A stretch of DNA of 7,203 nt from DATKMS01 sp041497995. GTDB lineage: Bacteria > Desulfobacterota > Binatia > HRBIN30. Shown one piece after another: positions 1-5,479 of this stretch (positions are counted from its first letter, which is position 1; each line of letters opens with the position of its first letter). The notes beneath the pieces were generated by a model. It saw only the letters and a list, made by a program, of their open reading frames with translations, was not told the DNA's origin and did no database searches. Both the position numbers and the translations under genes were made by a program. The stretch is from assembly GCA_041497995.1 (NCBI GenBank), contig JBGQHM010000347.1, positions 1-7,203 of the forward strand. The letters run 5' to 3'.

Positions 1-205
1 AGGGCGTTCCCGGTGAATGGCGGCTCTTCGCCGCCAGCACGTGATCACTCCGGGCAATGAACTTCTCCATGCGCGTCGCCGCCATGCCGTGAGCCGAAAT
101 CCCATAGAATCTGGAAAAGAGCGTCCCAAGCTGCCCCAGTGATTGAGACTGTTCGACGACGGCTCAGCGCTGACCGCCGTGCTATTCGCAACTAGGGCTC
201 CGCTG

Positions 206-529
206 TCACGCTGTCGCAGTGGTAGGCGCACGTCCTGCCGAAGTCACCGCTACTCCGGCTTCGGAGGGGTGAGGGGTTTTCATGTCGGTTGGCGGTGGGC
301 CGCCCCAGATCAATACGTCGGGGCACAAGTCCGCCCCGTTGGGCCACACAACCGTTCCGCCCTCGGCGCGCGCCATGCGAAACTTCTCCGGGTCGCGTTT
401 CAGGGAATCAAATACAGGCCCGATGATCAGCGCTGAGACATCGCGCTCGACTATCGATCCATCGGTCAACGTCAGCCGGAGGCGAAAGTCGTCCAGCGCC
501 TCCACCGCTCGGATTCGTAACAGCCTCAT
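206..529 (-). CDS. DUF2442 domain protein, putative antitoxin partner
   Basis: This 107-residue protein matches the DUF2442 pattern. A beta-rich N-terminal half (residues 5-35) carries the usual 'TDGSIVERDVS' strand-turn, followed by 'IGPVFDSLKRDPEKF' (36-50) and the hallmark 'VWPNGADLCPDVLIW' (61-75). DUF2442 proteins are small, of unsolved biochemistry, and often sit beside DUF4160 proteins, where they are predicted to be the antitoxin or DNA/protein-binding half of a toxin-antitoxin-like pair. That layout is present here: the DUF4160 gene lies immediately upstream with a 12-base gap, so the two are almost certainly cotranscribed. The ATG at 529 is supported by AGGAG at 540-536, six bases upstream. 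Family members usually end shortly after the 'PDVLIW' strand. This one has about 30 further residues rich in Pro, Thr and Ala, perhaps a disordered tail or read-on after loss of the original stop. The domain is recognised with good confidence; the function is inferred. Confidence 0.85.
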   Translation of the reverse strand: MRLLRIRAVEALDDFRLRLTLTDGSIVERDVSALIIGPVFDSLKRDPEKFRMARAEGGTVVWPNGADLCPDVLIWGGPPPTDMKTPHPSEAGVAVTSAGRAPTTATA

Positions 530-535
530 TGTGTG

Positions 536-540
536 CTCCT
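536..540 (-). promoter_or_regulatory. Ribosome binding site of the DUF2442 gene
   Basis: AGGAG on the minus strand lies six bases before the ATG at 529, inside the 12-base gap after the DUF4160 stop codon. It fixes the DUF2442 start and supports translation of both genes from one message. Confidence 0.7.
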
Positions 541-541
541 G

Positions 542-802
542 CTATTCAAGCGGTGCGATCCTTTCGGGAGATCGTCCGTCTCGTGCCAGATCCCAGTCTC
601 GCTTGAGCTCTGCACGGTGCAGCGCTGCCCATTCCAAAACCAGCGCCAACGCCCGGCGCGGCAATTCCCCGCGGTACAACCCAAGGGTGTCGATCTCGAT
701 CAGTGCTTCGTGCTCTCCGTACTCGGCGTGAAAGTGAGCCGGGAGGTGGTCGTTGTAGAACATCTTGATGATCACCCCGAAAAAGCGGCTGATCTCCGGC
801 AT
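542..802 (-). CDS. DUF4160 domain protein, putative toxin-antitoxin component
   Basis: The 86-residue protein is a clear DUF4160 member. It opens with 'MPEISRFFGVIIKMFYNDH' (1-19), then 'PAHFHAEYGEHEALIEID' (21-38), the two conserved signatures with their His-rich 'HFHAEY' core. A basic, Trp-containing helical C-terminus follows (49-72). DUF4160 proteins have no settled activity. They recur next to DUF2442 genes in chromosomes and plasmids and are predicted to be toxin-antitoxin partners; which one is the toxin is not established. The ATG at 802 is chosen because family members normally begin at this Met-Pro. A second in-frame ATG at 811 would add three residues (MTG) and has GAGGG at 825-821, nine bases upstream, so translation may really start there. 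The frame stays open up to 883, but that extension has no family resemblance. The gene is first in a two-gene unit with DUF2442. Confidence 0.87.
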   Translation of the reverse strand: MPEISRFFGVIIKMFYNDHLPAHFHAEYGEHEALIEIDTLGLYRGELPRRALALVLEWAALHRAELKRDWDLARDGRSPERIAPLE

Positions 803-909
803 GCCGGTCATTATGCCGCGCCCTCGCAGCCTTTGCACGTCCAGTGATCCGAGTCGGCGTGCACATCCTCTCCCTTCCGTCACACGACTCGATGCGCGGA
901 GGCTCTCAA

Positions 910-939
910 CCCTCAGCTGTCAGCGACCAGCTCTGAGGG
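910..939. promoter_or_regulatory. Imperfect palindrome in a divergent spacer, possible operator
   Basis: CCCTCAG (910-916) is perfectly complementary to CTGAGGG (933-939). The inner CTG (917-919) and CAG (928-930) extend the pairing with a two-base bulge around an eight-base loop. It lies between the minus-strand DUF4160/DUF2442 cassette and the plus-strand 47-codon gene, where an operator would be expected. No T-run follows on either strand, so an intrinsic terminator is unlikely. The role is inferred only from symmetry and position. Confidence 0.3.
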
Positions 940-1002
940 GGGCGCTATCCTGGTCGTGTCGCTTGCGGGGAGCTTGGCCCAGATCCGCCGAAGGAAGTTC
1001 TT

Positions 1003-1007
1003 GGAGG
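1003..1007 (+). promoter_or_regulatory. Strong ribosome binding site of the 47-codon gene
   Basis: GGAGG lies six bases before the ATG at 1014. This is close to an ideal Shine-Dalgarno site and is the main evidence that the following short frame is a gene and not chance. Confidence 0.7.
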
Positions 1008-1013
1008 TCCGCG

Positions 1014-1157
1014 ATGAAGAAAACGAAGCGCCCCAATCCTCACATCGGTCGTGATGCGCTCGCGGATGTGCAGGCGCGCGTGGCGCGCAACCCGCGACTG
1101 CGCGCACGGATCGACGCCGCCGTCGAGTTCGAAGGCGTACGGACGCGGGCGGCGTAG
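1014..1157 (+). CDS. Small basic hypothetical protein (47 aa)
   Basis: I do not recognise a family with confidence. The 47-residue product starts with a Lys/Arg-rich stretch, 'MKKTKRPNPHIGRD' (1-14), followed by a predicted charged helix rich in Ala, Arg and Val (15-38), and ends in TAG. It has no signal peptide, membrane segment or cysteine. The frame is open further upstream to about 765, but the ATG at 1014 is preferred because GGAGG sits six bases before it and the upstream translation looks non-coding. The opening 'NPHIG' resembles the start of some small HigA-like antitoxins (recalled as NPHIGSSFDDFL), but the helix-turn-helix that should follow is absent. This could therefore be an antitoxin N-terminus that has lost its DNA-binding part, or an unrelated small protein. 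It is divergent from the DUF4160/DUF2442 pair across a 211-base spacer. Confidence 0.55.
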   Translation: MKKTKRPNPHIGRDALADVQARVARNPRLRARIDAAVEFEGVRTRAA

Positions 1158-1399
1158 TGCGCGGGGTCGCACGGCTGCCAGCTATCCACAATCGGCGACG
1201 CTGTCCTTTACCGCGGCCTCGAACAACTTCGAGTTGGCAATCGCCGTCGCGGTCGCCACGTTTGTGACCCGGCGACTGGTGGCTCGTCACTCTGAACCCG
1301 CTGCTTGCTTTGCAACTGGAGTGGCGTCATTGAAGGGAAGCCGCGCCCTGCAGATGGTGCGCTGCTGTCTACTCTCGATGACACGAAAGGAACGACGCC

Positions 1400-2626
1400 A
1401 TGGCCATCGACTTCAGTTTCCCCCCAGAGATTGACGAGCTGCGCTTGAAGGTGCGCCGCTTCATTGCCGAGGTGGTGCGGCCCGCCGAGGCACGCATCGC
1501 GGAACGCGAAGGTGACCGCCGCTTTCTCATCCAATCGATCATCGAGATGCGCGTCGCGGCGAAGGACTGGGGATTGTGGTTGCCCCACATGCCCAAGGAG
1601 CTGGGGGGCATGGGGCTTGGGCACGTGGCGATGGCAGCGGTGTCCGCCGAGGCCGCAAAATCTGGCTTCGGACCGTTCGCGCTGAACGCGCAGGCGCCCG
1701 ATGAGGGCAACATGCACACGCTGCTGCATTGGGCCAACGAGGCGCAGAAGGAGAAATACCTGCGCCCGTTGTGCGACGGCGTCTCCCGGTCGTGCTTCGC
1801 GATGACCGAGCCCGAGGTCGCCGGCTCGGACCCGACGCTCATCCAGACGCGCGGCGTCCTCGACGGCGATGATTGGGTCATCAACGGTCACAAGTGGTTC
1901 ATCTCCGGCGCCAGCGGCGCCAAGTTCGCCATCCTCATCGCGCGCACCGAGGACAACCCGGAGATCCCGCAGGCCGCGAACTCGGCGTTTCTCGTCGATC
2001 TGCCGGCGAAGGGCTGGAGCGTGGTGCGCGACGTCAAGACCATGGCGGGCACCCACAATCATGCGGAGATCCGCATCGAGAATTTGCGTGTGCCGCGCGA
2101 GAACATGCTCGGCGGCCGTGGCCAGGGGCACTTGCTCGGCCAAGCGCGGCTCGGCCCGGCGCGCCTGGCGCACTGCATGCGCTGGATCGGCCAGGCCGAG
2201 GTGGCGCTCGACATGATGGTCGACCGCGCCCTCAACCGCTACGCGCACGGCTCGCTGCTGGCCGAGAAGCAGGGAATCCAATGGCTGATCGCCGATTCAT
2301 CAATGGAGCTGTACCAGTGCAAGCTCATGGTGTTACACGCCGCCTACAAGATCGATCGCGGCGAGGATTTTCGCAGCGAGGTGTCGATGACCAAGCATTT
2401 CGTTGCCAACTCGCTCGGACGCATCATCGATCGCGCCATCCAGGTGCACGGCGCCCTCGGCTACTCCACCGACACACCGCTGGCGCACATGTCGCAGCAA
2501 GCGCGCTGGGCCCGCTTCGCCGACGGCGCCGACGAGGTGCACCAGTGGCGCATCGCCCAGCGCACCATCGACGCCTACAAGCGCGACAAGTCGACGCGTG
2601 CGGCGACGGGGAACTTGCCGCTGTGA
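1400..2626 (+). CDS. Acyl-CoA dehydrogenase, ACAD10/11-like branch
   Basis: This 408-residue FAD flavoprotein should catalyse alpha,beta-dehydrogenation of an acyl-CoA, passing electrons to an electron-transfer flavoprotein in the cytosol. All three acyl-CoA dehydrogenase domains are visible. The N-terminal helical domain (about 1-128) includes 'PKELGGMGLGH' (65-75). The beta domain carries the flavin/substrate signature 'CFAMTEPEVAGSD' (132-144) and 'INGHKWFISGA' (161-171). The C-terminal helical domain carries 'IQVHGALGYSTDTP' (347-360). At the usual catalytic-base position near the C-terminus the motif is 'FADGADEVH' (373-381), so Asp375 replaces the common Glu. Asp here, with 'DG.DEVH', is typical of the ACAD10/ACAD11-like branch as I recall it, so substrates may be long or 4-hydroxy/phospho-acyl chains and not simple medium chains. 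An AAGGA-type site (about 1387-1391) precedes the ATG. No electron-transfer flavoprotein or kinase partner is in the window. Length is normal and the gene looks intact. Confidence 0.95.
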   Translation: MAIDFSFPPEIDELRLKVRRFIAEVVRPAEARIAEREGDRRFLIQSIIEMRVAAKDWGLWLPHMPKELGGMGLGHVAMAAVSAEAAKSGFGPFALNAQAPDEGNMHTLLHWANEAQKEKYLRPLCDGVSRSCFAMTEPEVAGSDPTLIQTRGVLDGDDWVINGHKWFISGASGAKFAILIARTEDNPEIPQAANSAFLVDLPAKGWSVVRDVKTMAGTHNHAEIRIENLRVPRENMLGGRGQGHLLGQARLGPARLAHCMRWIGQAEVALDMMVDRALNRYAHGSLLAEKQGIQWLIADSSMELYQCKLMVLHAAYKIDRGEDFRSEVSMTKHFVANSLGRIIDRAIQVHGALGYSTDTPLAHMSQQARWARFADGADEVHQWRIAQRTIDAYKRDKSTRAATGNLPL

Positions 2627-2630
2627 GATC

Positions 2631-2662
2631 GTGACTGGTGACTCGGGACTCGGTGATTGATG
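2631..2662 (+). repeat. Degenerate heptanucleotide tandem repeat
   Basis: Just after the acyl-CoA dehydrogenase stop codon the sequence reads as consecutive seven-base units: GTGACTG (2631), GTGACTC (2638), GGGACTC (2645), GGTGATT (2652), then a partial GATG (2659). The units differ by one to three bases. It fills half of the 67-base gap before the next gene. Function is unknown; such short repeats usually arise by replication slippage. Confidence 0.5.
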
Positions 2663-2693
2663 TTCGCGCCTTGGCGGCGTACCCTCTGCGGCT

Positions 2694-3113
2694 ATGCACT
2701 TGCCTCATTTCATGCGTCGTGTGAACCGCGTCTTTACCAACCCGCTCATGGGCACCTTCGCCTGGCTCGTCCCGCCGTTGGCGGTGGTGCATCACGTCGG
2801 GCGCAAGAGTAAGCGATCGTACCGCACCCCGGTGGTCGCCTTCCGCAGCGCCGCGGGCTTCGTGATCCCCATGACCTACGGTCGCGACGTCGACTGGGCC
2901 CGCAACATCGTCAGCGCGGGCGAGTGCACGGTCATGCAAATGGGCCAGCGCTTCGTGCTGCACAACCCGCGCATCGTCGGTTTCAAGGCCGCCGAGCCAC
3001 ACCTTCCGGCCATCGCGCGCCCAGCGCTCCGAACCGCAGACTTCCCCGGCTATGTCCTGCTCGATCTCGACACCGGGAAGTCGCGCCGCGCCGGGTCCCC
3101 CCGCAGAAGCTGA
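2694..3113 (+). CDS. Nitroreductase family deazaflavin-dependent oxidoreductase-like protein
   Basis: The 139-residue protein fits the small split-barrel family of F420-dependent (deazaflavin) nitroreductase-like enzymes, the Ddn/DUF385 group. Supporting motifs are a hydrophobic N-terminal helix 'NPLMGTFAWLVPPLAVVHH' (16-34), the phosphate/cofactor-binding 'GRKSKRSYRTPV' (36-47), and 'TYGRDVDWARNIVSAGECTV' (61-80), the core containing the conserved Asp-Trp-x-x-Asn. Known members use reduced F420 to reduce quinones or nitro compounds at the membrane; the substrate here cannot be told. Family members often end in a short 'FLRL'-type strand. Here the matching region is 'FPGYVLLDL' (117-125), followed by a basic tail, 'TGKSRRAGSPRRS'. 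There is no clear Shine-Dalgarno site before the ATG at 2694, and Met7 (2712) is an alternative start. It lies 67 bases after the dehydrogenase on the same strand, so cotranscription is possible. Confidence 0.85.
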   Translation: MHLPHFMRRVNRVFTNPLMGTFAWLVPPLAVVHHVGRKSKRSYRTPVVAFRSAAGFVIPMTYGRDVDWARNIVSAGECTVMQMGQRFVLHNPRIVGFKAAEPHLPAIARPALRTADFPGYVLLDLDTGKSRRAGSPRRS

Positions 3114-3204
3114 GTCGATTCCGCGACAGGTAGCTACGTCGCGCGCGACACTTGCTTCGAGGCAGTGCCGCCTGCATGCTTGCGGCCGGAGTTTCCGAGT
3201 CGAA

Positions 3205-3209
3205 GGAGG
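3205..3209 (+). promoter_or_regulatory. Ribosome binding site fixing the YceI start
   Basis: GGAGG within GAAGGAGGG, six bases before the ATG at 3216. It shows that translation starts here and not at the upstream in-frame ATG-like codons in the longer open frame, and it places the signal peptide correctly. Confidence 0.75.
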
Positions 3210-3215
3210 GTTCTC

Positions 3216-3809
3216 ATGCGTGATGCTCGGTGCGTCGCTGCTGCAATCGTTATGGCTGGTTTCGCGCACGCCGCCGGTGCGTCGACGTGGCACATTGATC
3301 CTGCGCACTCCAGTGCGCAGTTCGCCGTGCGCCACATGATGGTATCAACCGTACGCGGCACCCTGGGCAAGGTCGCCGGGGACGTCAACCTCGACGAAGC
3401 CGACCTGACCAAGTCCTCAGTCGAGGCGACCGTCGACGCTACCACCATCGACACGCGCGAGCCGAAGCGCGATGGGCATCTGAAGAGCCCCGACTTCTTT
3501 GACGTCGCCAAGTACCCCACGATCACGTTCAAGTCGAAGCAGATGGCCAAGGTGAGCGACACGAAGTTTCAGGTCACTGGCGATCTGACCATGCACGGTG
3601 CGACGAAGGAAGTCGTGCTCACGGTGGAAGGGATGCCGAAGCCGTTCAAGGACCCGATGGGCAACATGAGGCTCGGCGGTGTCGCTACCACAAGGCTGAA
3701 CCGCAAGGACTTCGGCATCCAGTGGAACAAGACCTTGGATGGTGGAGGTCTGATGGTCGGCGACGACGTCGATGTGACGATCGACGTCGAGCTGATCGGT
3801 AAGCCCTAA
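3216..3809 (+). CDS. YceI family periplasmic lipocalin-like protein
   Basis: This 197-residue secreted protein belongs to the YceI family, extended beta barrels that bind polyisoprenoid or other long amphiphilic chains in the periplasm. Residues 1-22 form a signal peptide: a short Arg-containing start, the hydrophobic run 'CVAAAIVMAGFAHAA', and likely cleavage after Ala22 (AGA|S) or Ala19. The mature part shows the family landmarks in order: 'WHIDPAHSSAQFAVRHMM' (25-42), 'RDGHLKSPDFFDVAKYPTI' (85-103), 'TGDLTMHGATKEV' (121-133) and 'LNRKDFGIQWN' (161-171). Length and order are complete. A strong GGAGG site supports the ATG at 3216. The gene ends 28 bases from the converging minus-strand gene. 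The upstream gap of 102 bases and its own start signal suggest separate expression from the nitroreductase-like gene. Family members are often induced by stress or high pH, but nothing in the sequence shows this here. Confidence 0.95.
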   Translation: MRDARCVAAAIVMAGFAHAAGASTWHIDPAHSSAQFAVRHMMVSTVRGTLGKVAGDVNLDEADLTKSSVEATVDATTIDTREPKRDGHLKSPDFFDVAKYPTITFKSKQMAKVSDTKFQVTGDLTMHGATKEVVLTVEGMPKPFKDPMGNMRLGGVATTRLNRKDFGIQWNKTLDGGGLMVGDDVDVTIDVELIGKP

Positions 3810-3837
3810 CGCACAAGGCGCGCGGGGCTGCTCGCCG

Positions 3838-4830
3838 CTACCTTATCTGAGAGGCGGGCTTCCACGTAACAACGCCGGTCACGAGCACCGGGTCGTCGTC
3901 TCCGAGCTGCATCGGCACTTGCCATTGCAGAACATCGCCGCTGCCGCCCGTGGCCGGCCGTGCATGATCGGGATATGCCGCCCGTGGCTCGATCCACGAG
4001 AAACGCGGGGCCTGGGCGACGAGCTGCCACTCAGGTGCCGCGGACGCGCCAGTGGTTGCCACCCGCCGACTGCCGCTGCGTGCGCTCTGCCACCATGTGC
4101 TGCTACGGACGTTGGCCTCGACCCCGTATCGACCGACGCGGAGAAACGGCTCCCCGCCGGCGCCAAACACCACCAGCGGGCGTGCGCTGGAGCTCTGGAC
4201 AAGCAGTCCTGGCACGCGCCCCGGCAGCAGCATGACGTGCACGCCCGGGGCGATCTCGGGCGGCGAGGTCAGGTGCGAAGTATACGCGCCAGCCGGCGGC
4301 GGCTCGTAGCGAAACGGTCCGGATAGCACCACGTGCACGCCATTCACGCGCAGAGGTACCTTCCAGCGCCCAACCTCCGTGGCGCGAGCGCTCGCGCTCA
4401 CCTCACGTGGTACATCGATGTGCATCGCGTCCAGACGCGGCTCGAACCAACCAAAGGTCGGTTCGGTGCTGACACGTATCCATCGTGCCGCATCGCCGCG
4501 TCCCGCCGATGCGGGCACGACCGCCCCGGGGCTGTAGGTCAGATACCACGCACGTGCCGCGACGTTACCTTCGACACCCTTGGGTCCGATGCGCAGAAAC
4601 GGCACGCCAGCGTCATCCAAGACTTCCAGGGTGCGACGCGTGGTGTTCTCGATCACCAGTTGCGGGCCAATCGTCTCGTGTACTTCGACGCGCATACCCG
4701 ACAACGCCCAAGGCAAGCGGCCAAGCTCGGCGCGGACGTTGGCGTTACCACCGCTGTGTGCAGCGGCGGCGCCCGCGGCAGCCAGAACTGCGAGAGTAGC
4801 GATGCTGAATGATCGCATGGAAGCGGCCAT
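3838..4830 (-). CDS. Secreted protein of unknown function with two tandem homologous domains
   Basis: No named family is assigned. The 330-residue product has a signal peptide (1-24: 'SFSIATLAVLAAAGAAAA') with likely cleavage before His25, and no cysteine or second membrane segment. The rest is two copies of one domain of roughly 130 residues. Copy A has 'PFLRIGPKGVEGNV' (77-90), 'GWFEPR' (127-132) and 'RWKVPLRVNG' (155-164). Copy B has 'PFLRVGRYGVEANV' (228-241), 'SWIEPR' (278-283) and 'QWQVPMQLGD' (302-311). The first two motifs are exactly 151 residues apart in the two copies. From memory, actinobacterial secreted proteins near copper-handling genes carry a similar single domain with a 'WHDHR.HW' motif where this one has 'WFEPR'; I cannot verify that link. 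The ATG at 4830 is used; Met5 (4818) is possible. The gene lies 12 bases after the oxidase remnant, so it probably shares that transcript. Confidence 0.8.
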   Translation of the reverse strand: MAASMRSFSIATLAVLAAAGAAAAHSGGNANVRAELGRLPWALSGMRVEVHETIGPQLVIENTTRRTLEVLDDAGVPFLRIGPKGVEGNVAARAWYLTYSPGAVVPASAGRGDAARWIRVSTEPTFGWFEPRLDAMHIDVPREVSASARATEVGRWKVPLRVNGVHVVLSGPFRYEPPPAGAYTSHLTSPPEIAPGVHVMLLPGRVPGLLVQSSSARPLVVFGAGGEPFLRVGRYGVEANVRSSTWWQSARSGSRRVATTGASAAPEWQLVAQAPRFSWIEPRAAYPDHARPATGGSGDVLQWQVPMQLGDDDPVLVTGVVTWKPASQIR

Positions 4831-4842
4831 CGGCTTCTCAGC

Positions 4843-5352
4843 TTAGTTGGCGCAGGTAGTATCGGCGCCCAAGACGGTGACTGGTTTCGACACCGACGGG
4901 CTTGGCCCGCTCGACGTGCCGCGATTGATGAAGAGCATGTACGGACCCGGCGGCACCACAGCGGGCGTAGTCGGCATCTTGACTGTGACGGAGCCGGCGT
5001 TCTTGGAAACGATCTTCAGCGACACCGCCCGTTGGTCGCCATCGATCACATGCGTCGCGGCGGTTCGGCGAACGAGAAGGACCCGGCTGATCGAGTTGCC
5101 TTGCGGCGTGGCGATGGTGAACGTCTGCCCGACACTCACCTGGGTCGGCGCGCTGGCGATCGTCGGCCGGTCGGAGCGGAAGACATACGGTGGGCTGTAG
5201 ATCTCGAACGACGGATCGCGACCGTCGTTCGGCGAGAAGCCTGGAATGGTCACACTGAAGAGGAACGCGGTGTTGATCGGCGCGTGCCCGCCGACGAGGA
5301 CGCGGCCGTCCGGCAGCAACATGGCGGTGTTGTGGTACGAAGCACGGTCGTG
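4843..5352 (-). pseudogene. Galactose/glyoxal oxidase C-terminal remnant (kelch end plus DUF1929)
   Basis: The frame encodes only the end of a galactose oxidase-like copper radical enzyme. Conserved sequence begins directly after an in-frame TGA (5355-5353) with 'HDRASYHNTAMLLPDGRV', the equivalent of the Tyr495-His496 copper-ligand motif of galactose oxidase. It continues through 'RPTIASAPTQVSVGQTF' to 'LLVRRTAATHVIDGDQRAV', whose His matches the His581 ligand, and then 'VVPPGPYMLFINRG', ending in TAA. The N-terminal part, including the Cys228-Tyr272 cofactor pair and most of the kelch propeller, is missing: no frame of the 124 bases upstream to the glycosyltransferase encodes it. The first in-frame ATG is at 5322, already past the Tyr-His pair, giving 159 residues with no Shine-Dalgarno site. 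A strong site and ATG exist at 5356 but are one base out of frame. Such a product could not form the radical-copper centre. It may be a pseudogene or a small carbohydrate-binding-like leftover. Confidence 0.75.
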
Positions 5353-5363
5353 TCATGCGTGAA

Positions 5364-5372
5364 CCTCCCTTC
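5364..5372 (-). promoter_or_regulatory. Strong ribosome binding site leading into the wrong frame
   Basis: GAAGGGAGG on the minus strand lies seven bases before an ATG at 5356-5354. That ATG overlaps the TGA that closes the oxidase frame (ATGA). The frame it opens runs to 4838 but its translation is an Arg-rich shadow of the oxidase sequence. Removing one base after the ATG would join this start to the conserved 'HDRASYHN' frame. Confidence 0.6.
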
Positions 5373-5479
5373 AGAGCAGACATTGCACGCCCACCACGAT
5401 ACTCCGGCGGCGGTAGGCCGCGAGTAGGGAATTTCTTTACCGGTCCGACCGCGTCGTTCGTTCGAGGCGGACCTGGACG

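Noticed and set aside
913..1290. 125-codon minus-strand frame over the 47-codon gene
   Set aside because: Low-complexity Arg/Ser/Pro composition and no start signal. The plus-strand small frame has the ribosome binding site.
1208..2281. 357-codon open frame on the minus strand opposite the acyl-CoA dehydrogenase
   Set aside because: It lies antisense to a gene with clear family motifs throughout. Its Arg/His/Ala-rich translation is the usual shadow of GC-rich coding DNA.
3138..3149. Perfect 12-base palindrome GTCGCGCGCGAC upstream of YceI
   Set aside because: Short alternating-GC palindromes are expected by chance in DNA this GC-rich. No repeat or second copy supports an operator.
2424..3335. 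303-codon minus-strand open frame spanning three plus-strand genes
   Set aside because: It crosses the end of the dehydrogenase, the whole nitroreductase-like gene and the start of YceI, and its composition looks like a shadow frame.
3810..3837. Possible bidirectional terminator between the convergent YceI and duplicated-domain genes
   Set aside because: The GC-rich spacer forms only weak, mismatched stems and has no T-run on either side.
4838..5383. 181-codon minus-strand frame with a good ribosome binding site at its internal ATG (5356)
   Set aside because: The product is Arg-rich with no family resemblance, while the overlapping frame encodes recognisable DUF1929 sequence. It is treated as a mis-framed start, not a gene.
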